A stretch of DNA of 64,000 nucleotides from Dactylosporangium aurantiacum. Lineage in GTDB: Bacteria; Actinomycetota; Actinomycetes; Mycobacteriales; Micromonosporaceae. A program made the translations under genes and the position numbers. The notes beneath the pieces were generated by a model that was given only the letters and a program-made list of their open reading frames with translations, did not search any database and had not been told where the DNA came from. The stretch is from positions 1 through 64,000 of the forward strand of contig NZ_JNYJ01000024.1 in NCBI RefSeq assembly GCF_000716715.1, written 5' to 3'. Below, piece after piece: positions 60,041-64,000 of the stretch (position 1 is its first letter; the number at the start of each line of letters is the position of its first letter).

Positions 60041-62850
60041 CCGGGCGCCGGCGGGCGGCCCGCGGTGTCGAGGAGCTTGCCGGCGACGGTCGCCGCGTCG
60101 CGGGAGCGGTGTTGCGCCTCGTACAGCGCCAGCGCCGCCCGCCACGCGTCCGCGGCGTCGCCGGTGCGGCCCTGGGCCCGGTACACGTCGCCGAGGTGCG
60201 CCAGGGTGTCCGCCTCCTCGTAGGTGTCGCCCAGCTCGCGGCGCAGCCGCAGCGCGTCGGCGTAGTGCCCCGCCGCGTCGGCGAGCCGGCCGCTGTGGTG
60301 GGCGACGTAGCCGAGACTGTCGCTGGTGTACGCCTCGCCCTCGAGGAACCCGAGCTCCCGGCACAGGGTGAGGGCGCGCCGGCAGTACTCGGCGGCCTCC
60401 TCGTGGTTGCCGATGCGGGCGTGGTACCAGCCGACCGCGTTGAGCGCCTCGGCCTCCCGCGCGGGGTTGCCCAGGGCGGCGCGCAGGCGCAGGCTCCGCT
60501 GCGCGTGGGTGAGCGCCTGCCGGTGCTCGCCGGTGTGCTCCCAGGCGAGGGCGAGGTTCAGCTCGGTCTGCGCCTGGCCGCCCGGGTCGCCGGCCGCCTC
60601 GTAGCCGCGCATCGCCTGCCGCAGGTGGTGCAGCGCGCGGTCGTGCCGGCCGAGCGGGACGTACGCGCGGCCCAGCAGCCGGTGGTTGAGGGCGGCCGTC
60701 GCCGGGTCCCGCAGCGCGGCGGTGGCCGGGACCGTCGCCTCGAGCATGGCGGCGCGCTCGTGCAGCCGGCCGCGCCGCCAGTGGAAGGTGTCCAGGGCCC
60801 AGGCGAGCCACCACGCCTCGGCGTGGCGGCCGTGCTCGACGGCGTCGCGGTGCAGGGCGAGCAGGCACCGGTGCTCGGCCTCGAACCAGGCCATCGCCGC
60901 GGCCGCGTCCGCCACCGGGACGGCCGACACGGCCGGTGGCGGTGGCCCGGTCGTGATCGGGGTGCGCTGCGGTGACAGCAGCCGGTCGGCGGCGACGGCG
61001 GTGGCGGTGCACCACGCCGACAGCCGTTGCCGAGCCGCGTCGACGACGGCGGCCGGCTGCTCGTGCGCGCAGCGTTCGGCGGCGTACAGGCGCACCAGGT
61101 CGTGCATGCGGTACCGGCCCGGCGTGTGCTCCTGCAGCAGGTACGCGGCCACCAGCCGGCGCAGCGCGACCCGGGTCCGGGCGGCCGGCCAGCCGGTCAG
61201 CTCGGCCGCGGCGGGCAGGCCGACGTCGGGGCCGGGCGCGTCGCCGAGCAGCCCGAACAGCAGCGCCAGGTCGGGGTCGAGCGCCCGGTACGACGAGGAG
61301 AACACGGCCCGCAGGTTGGCGTTGAGGTCGTCGGTGTCCAGCGCGTCCAGCCGCGCCGAACGGTCGCCGAGCTCGTCGGCGAGCACCGCCAGCGGCAGGT
61401 CCGGCTGGACGCGTGCCCTGGCCGCCACGATGCTCGTGGCCAGCGGCAGCCCGGCGCAGTGCGTGACGAGCGCGCTGGCCGCCTCGGGCTCCCGGGCCGC
61501 CCGGCGCCCGCCGAGATGGTGCACGAGCAGCTCCAGCCCTTCGGTGCTGGGCAGCGCGTGCAGGGTGACCGGCTGCGCACCGAACGCCGTGACCAGCCCG
61601 GTCAGCTGCCGGCGGCCGGTGATCAGGACCATGCAGGAGGCGCTGCCGGGCAGCAGCGGCTCGACCTGGGCGGTGCTGTGCGCGTTGTCGAGCAGGATCA
61701 GCATGCGGCGGCCGGCGACGAGGCTGCGGTACAGCGCGGTGCGGCCGGGCAGGTCCGCCGGGATCTCGCCCGGGGCGACGCGCAGCGCCTCGAGGAACCC
61801 GTGCAGGGCGGCGGACGCCGGCACCGGCGCGCCGGCGGCGTCGAAGCCGCGCAGGTCGACGTAGAGCTGCCCGTCGGGGAAGCGGTCGAGGTTGCGGTGC
61901 GCCCAGTGCAGCGCGAGCCAGGTCTTGCCGATGCCGCCGGTGCCGCCGATCGCCGCGATGCCCATCGCCTCACCCGCCGCCCCGCCCGTCCCGGCGACCC
62001 GGTCGAGGTCGGCGAGCTCCCGGGCGCGGCCGATCAGGACCGCGGGCGGCGCCGGCAGCTGCCGGGCGGTCGCCACCGGCGGTGCCGGCGGTGCCGCCGG
62101 TGGACCCGTCGCGTGCAGGGCCGGGTCGGCGGCGATCATCCGCTCGTGCAGCTGCTGCAGCGCCGCGCCCGGGTCGGCGCCGAGCTCCTCCTTCAGCCTG
62201 CGCCGGGTCAGCCGGTACTGCGCGAGGGCGTCACCGGCGCGGCCACTGCGGAACAGCGCCAGCATGTACTGGCCGGCGGCGCGCTCGTCCAGCGGGTGCG
62301 CCTCGGCGCGGGTGAGCAGCTCGGCGAGCAGCTCACCGTGGTGCCCCAGGCGCAGCCGCACGTCGCAGCGGTCCAGCTTGGCGGCGAGCCGCTCCTGCGC
62401 GGCGGCGTGCCGCTGCAGGTTGAAGAACGGGGTGTCCAGGTCGGCGAACGCGTTGCCGCGCCACAGGTCGAGCGCCGCACCGAGCAGGTCCGCGGCCGCC
62501 TCGTCGTCGGACGTCGACCGGGCCCGAGCGCACAGGTCCCGGAACCGGTGCAGGTCCACCGCCGACCGGTCGACGGCGAGCTGGTAGCCGCCGGCGCGGC
62601 GGTGCAGCAGCGGCGCGCCGGACGGCGACGTCAGCACGCGGCGCAGCCGGGACAGGTAGCTGTACAGGGTCGGCTGGGCCCGCTGTGGGGGGCGCGTCCC
62701 CCACACCCGCTCGACGAGCTGGTCGGTGCGCACCACGTCGCCGGCGTCGACGAGCAGCGCCGCGAGCACGCCACGCTGCCGCGCGTGCCCCACGTCGATC
62801 GTCGTTGCTCCGGTGAACGCCTCGATGCTGCCGAGCAACCGGAACTCCAA
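60025..62850 (-). CDS. SARP-NB-ARC-TPR transcriptional activator (AfsR-like)
   Basis: This 941-residue regulator has an N-terminal OmpR-like SARP DNA-binding and BTAD domain (LEFRLLGSIEAFTG, QRGVLAALLVDAGDVV, LYSYLSRLRRVL, then PLDERAAGQYMLALFRSGRAGDAL). An NB-ARC ATPase follows (AAIGGTGGIGKTWLALHWA; MLILLDNA), then C-terminal TPRs from about 700 on (LNHRLLGRAYVPLGRHDRALHHLRQAM). It resembles AfsR-type global activators. TTG 62850 is chosen because GGGGAGGG precedes it at a proper distance and it gives LEFRLLG; 62880 is the open-frame limit. ATP binding likely gates DNA binding. Confidence 0.92.
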   Translation of the reverse strand: MEFRLLGSIEAFTGATTIDVGHARQRGVLAALLVDAGDVVRTDQLVERVWGTRPPQRAQPTLYSYLSRLRRVLTSPSGAPLLHRRAGGYQLAVDRSAVDLHRFRDLCARARSTSDDEAAADLLGAALDLWRGNAFADLDTPFFNLQRHAAAQERLAAKLDRCDVRLRLGHHGELLAELLTRAEAHPLDERAAGQYMLALFRSGRAGDALAQYRLTRRRLKEELGADPGAALQQLHERMIAADPALHATGPPAAPPAPPVATARQLPAPPAVLIGRARELADLDRVAGTGGAAGEAMGIAAIGGTGGIGKTWLALHWAHRNLDRFPDGQLYVDLRGFDAAGAPVPASAALHGFLEALRVAPGEIPADLPGRTALYRSLVAGRRMLILLDNAHSTAQVEPLLPGSASCMVLITGRRQLTGLVTAFGAQPVTLHALPSTEGLELLVHHLGGRRAAREPEAASALVTHCAGLPLATSIVAARARVQPDLPLAVLADELGDRSARLDALDTDDLNANLRAVFSSSYRALDPDLALLFGLLGDAPGPDVGLPAAAELTGWPAARTRVALRRLVAAYLLQEHTPGRYRMHDLVRLYAAERCAHEQPAAVVDAARQRLSAWCTATAVAADRLLSPQRTPITTGPPPPAVSAVPVADAAAAMAWFEAEHRCLLALHRDAVEHGRHAEAWWLAWALDTFHWRRGRLHERAAMLEATVPATAALRDPATAALNHRLLGRAYVPLGRHDRALHHLRQAMRGYEAAGDPGGQAQTELNLALAWEHTGEHRQALTHAQRSLRLRAALGNPAREAEALNAVGWYHARIGNHEEAAEYCRRALTLCRELGFLEGEAYTSDSLGYVAHHSGRLADAAGHYADALRLRRELGDTYEEADTLAHLGDVYRAQGRTGDAADAWRAALALYEAQHRSRDAATVAGKLLDTAGRPPAPGQSSA

Positions 62851-63049
62851 CGTCGGCCCGACCCTCCCCCGTGACGACAACCGCGCAATGAGGGACGCCG
62901 ATGCCGAAATGCCCGCCGAACAGGCGGTTCAAGGTTTCCACAATGATTCTACAACGCCGGTGGGAAACCCTTGGCACAGCCGTTCGGGGGGAGGACGCCG
63001 CCGGCGTCCCGGCCACGGGGGACGGGACGCCGGAGCTGCTGACCGTGTG

Positions 63050-63244
63050 TCAGCAGGAGCCGCAGGAGTTGCAGAACCCGTTGCGGTACACGCCGTTGCA
63101 GTACTGCGACCAGCACATCTTCCAGTAGCTGCCGCACTGCTGGCAGTACTGGTACGTGACGCAGGCCGCCGCGGCCGCGGCCGCGGTGGTGCGCGGGACG
63201 AATGCCGACAGCATCCGGTCCGCCACACTTCCGATTCTGGTCAT
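63050..63244 (-). CDS. Small Cys-rich peptide with leader-like N-terminus
   Basis: This 64-residue peptide follows a perfect AGGAGGT five bases before ATG 63244. The first half, MTRIGSVADRMLSAFVPRTT, lacks cysteine and looks like an amphipathic leader. A run of seven Ala follows, then a core beginning CVTYQYCQQCGSYWKMCWSQ and ending FCNSCGSC. The core has eight Cys, several Tyr/Trp, and little charge. This could be a ribosomal peptide precursor, a metal-binding peptide or a disulfide-rich secreted peptide. No modifying enzyme is visible within the window. It sits between the SARP-NB-ARC gene and a divergent STAND regulator. Confidence 0.75.
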   Translation of the reverse strand: MTRIGSVADRMLSAFVPRTTAAAAAAACVTYQYCQQCGSYWKMCWSQYCNGVYRNGFCNSCGSC

Positions 63245-63377
63245 GAGACCTCCTGTTCGACGCGATTACCAGGACGCCACCGACAATTCCGCGTCGCACA
63301 ACGTCGCCGGTCGATCTCAGACCATCTCGGACGGCCGTGCTCAGGAACCGACCGATCGTCATCACGGGGGAAGACAC

Positions 63378-64000
63378 ATGCGAATGCCCGAACCGGAGCA
63401 CGCGAACAGTCTGGACGACCTCGTCACCGCGCTGCGGCTGTTGAAGGCGTGGTCGCACGACCTGTCGTACGCGGCCATCACCCGGGCGGTGAACGACCGC
63501 TGGCAACGGGCGGGCCGGCCCCGCACCGAGCTGACCCGCAGGAGCACGGTCGCCGGCTACTTCACGTTCGGCCGCGCCCGCCTGGACGAGGACCTGCTGG
63601 TCGCGATCGTCCTGGCGCTGCACCCGGACGCCGGCTACGCCGAACGCTGGCGGGCCGCGCTGCGCGCGATCCGCGGCGACGCGACCACCGCGGCGCTCGT
63701 CGACGCCCGCGGCGACCTGCCGGACGCCCCGGACGGGTTCGTCGGGCGCCGCCCCGAGCTGCGGCGCCTCGACGCGCTCGCCGCCGGCGACACGGTGGTC
63801 ATCCACGGCATGGCGGGCGCCGGCAAGACCTGGCTGGCGCTGCACGCCGCGCACCGCCTGGCGGGCGGCGCTCACGTCCGGCTGATGGCCGACCTGCGCG
63901 GGCAGCACCCGGAGGCGCCCGCCGCGTGCCCGTCGGCGGTCCTGGCCGGGTTCCTGCGGCATCTGGGGCTGCGGCCCGAGCAGATCCCGCACGACCTGGC
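63378..64000 (+). CDS. STAND regulator with N-terminal HTH-like domain, cut by window end
   Basis: ATG 63378 follows GGGGGAAG. The frame stays open to the edge, giving 207 visible residues. Residues 10-85 (LDDLVTALRLLKAWSHDLSYAAITRAVND, ELTRRSTVAGYF) form an HTH-like domain common in actinobacterial NTPase regulators. A linker leads to FVGRRPELRRLDALAAGDTVVIHGMAGAGKTWLAL, with Walker A GMAGAGKT, the start of an NB-ARC-like NTPase. TPRs or other sensor repeats are expected beyond 64000. It is divergent from the Cys-rich peptide. Confidence 0.85.
   Translation, partial: MRMPEPEHANSLDDLVTALRLLKAWSHDLSYAAITRAVNDRWQRAGRPRTELTRRSTVAGYFTFGRARLDEDLLVAIVLALHPDAGYAERWRAALRAIRGDATTAALVDARGDLPDAPDGFVGRRPELRRLDALAAGDTVVIHGMAGAGKTWLALHAAHRLAGGAHVRLMADLRGQHPEAPAACPSAVLAGFLRHLGLRPEQIPHDL

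Noticed and set aside
57649..60975. 1108-residue plus-strand open frame
   Set aside because: Out-of-frame shadow of the FtsX permease running antisense into the SARP gene; Arg/Ala/Gly-rich throughout.
1..64000. CRISPR array, tRNA, rRNA or insertion sequence
   Set aside because: I looked for regularly spaced repeats, TTCGAAT-type tRNA arms and transposase motifs and saw none that held up; an exhaustive search needs software.

Overview
The window is about 64 kb of very GC-rich DNA (roughly 72 percent by eye) with GTG and TTG starts, four-base ATGA/GTGA gene overlaps and dense coding on both strands. It holds families typical of filamentous actinomycetes: an ECF42-type sigma factor with a DGPF partner, mycothiol-dependent maleylpyruvate isomerase relatives, MEDS/STAS/HATPase signalling proteins, a SARP-NB-ARC-TPR activator and a second STAND regulator. 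A Micromonosporaceae-like or related soil actinomycete fits best; this is inference from content. I saw no rRNA, tRNA, insertion sequence or CRISPR array. All family names come from reading motifs, with no database search.

Layout. 1-2.8 kb: a less GC-rich left edge with gene remnants, an unknown cytosolic protein and two small secreted-protein genes, one with its reading frame shifted twice. 2.8-6.8 kb: ECF42 sigma factor with its DGPF/YCII gene, then a YtrA-type GntR repressor with an ABC transporter under a clear palindromic operator. 6.9-15.4 kb: an acyltransferase-NPCBM fusion, a membrane protein, a LuxR-type two-component system, two unknown genes and a histidine-kinase remnant. 15.5-26.5 kb: a coherent catabolic locus, with an iron-type alcohol dehydrogenase, an aldehyde dehydrogenase and a two-ATPase ABC importer on the minus strand, divergent from a GntR/FCD regulator, a DJ-1/PfpI protein and an alpha/beta hydrolase. 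One importer ATPase has Asn in place of the switch His.

26.5-45.7 kb: single genes and small operons (YbjQ-PDZ fusion, GlxA-type AraC regulators, lipoprotein intradiol dioxygenase, GGDEF protein, amidohydrolase, quinone reductase with an HxlR regulator, paired MEDS proteins, RTX-type secreted protein, MarR operon, ChaB-like protein). Several divergent promoters carry clear palindromes. 45.8-54.3 kb: a molybdopterin oxidoreductase without the usual Fe-S cysteines, then a two-component system beside a glycosyltransferase and two related membrane proteins; two copies of an 18-bp palindrome mark a likely regulon. 54.5-60 kb: divergent secreted lysozyme and amidase, then a PadR-controlled MacB-like ABC exporter. 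60-64 kb: a SARP-NB-ARC-TPR activator, a small Cys-rich peptide gene with a perfect Shine-Dalgarno, and a divergent STAND regulator cut by the window end.

The best candidate for something undescribed is the Cys-rich peptide between two STAND-type regulators at the right edge. Next are the Fe-S-less molybdoenzyme with its partner gene, the two-site palindrome regulon at 48.8-53.8 kb, and the two-ATPase importer locus.
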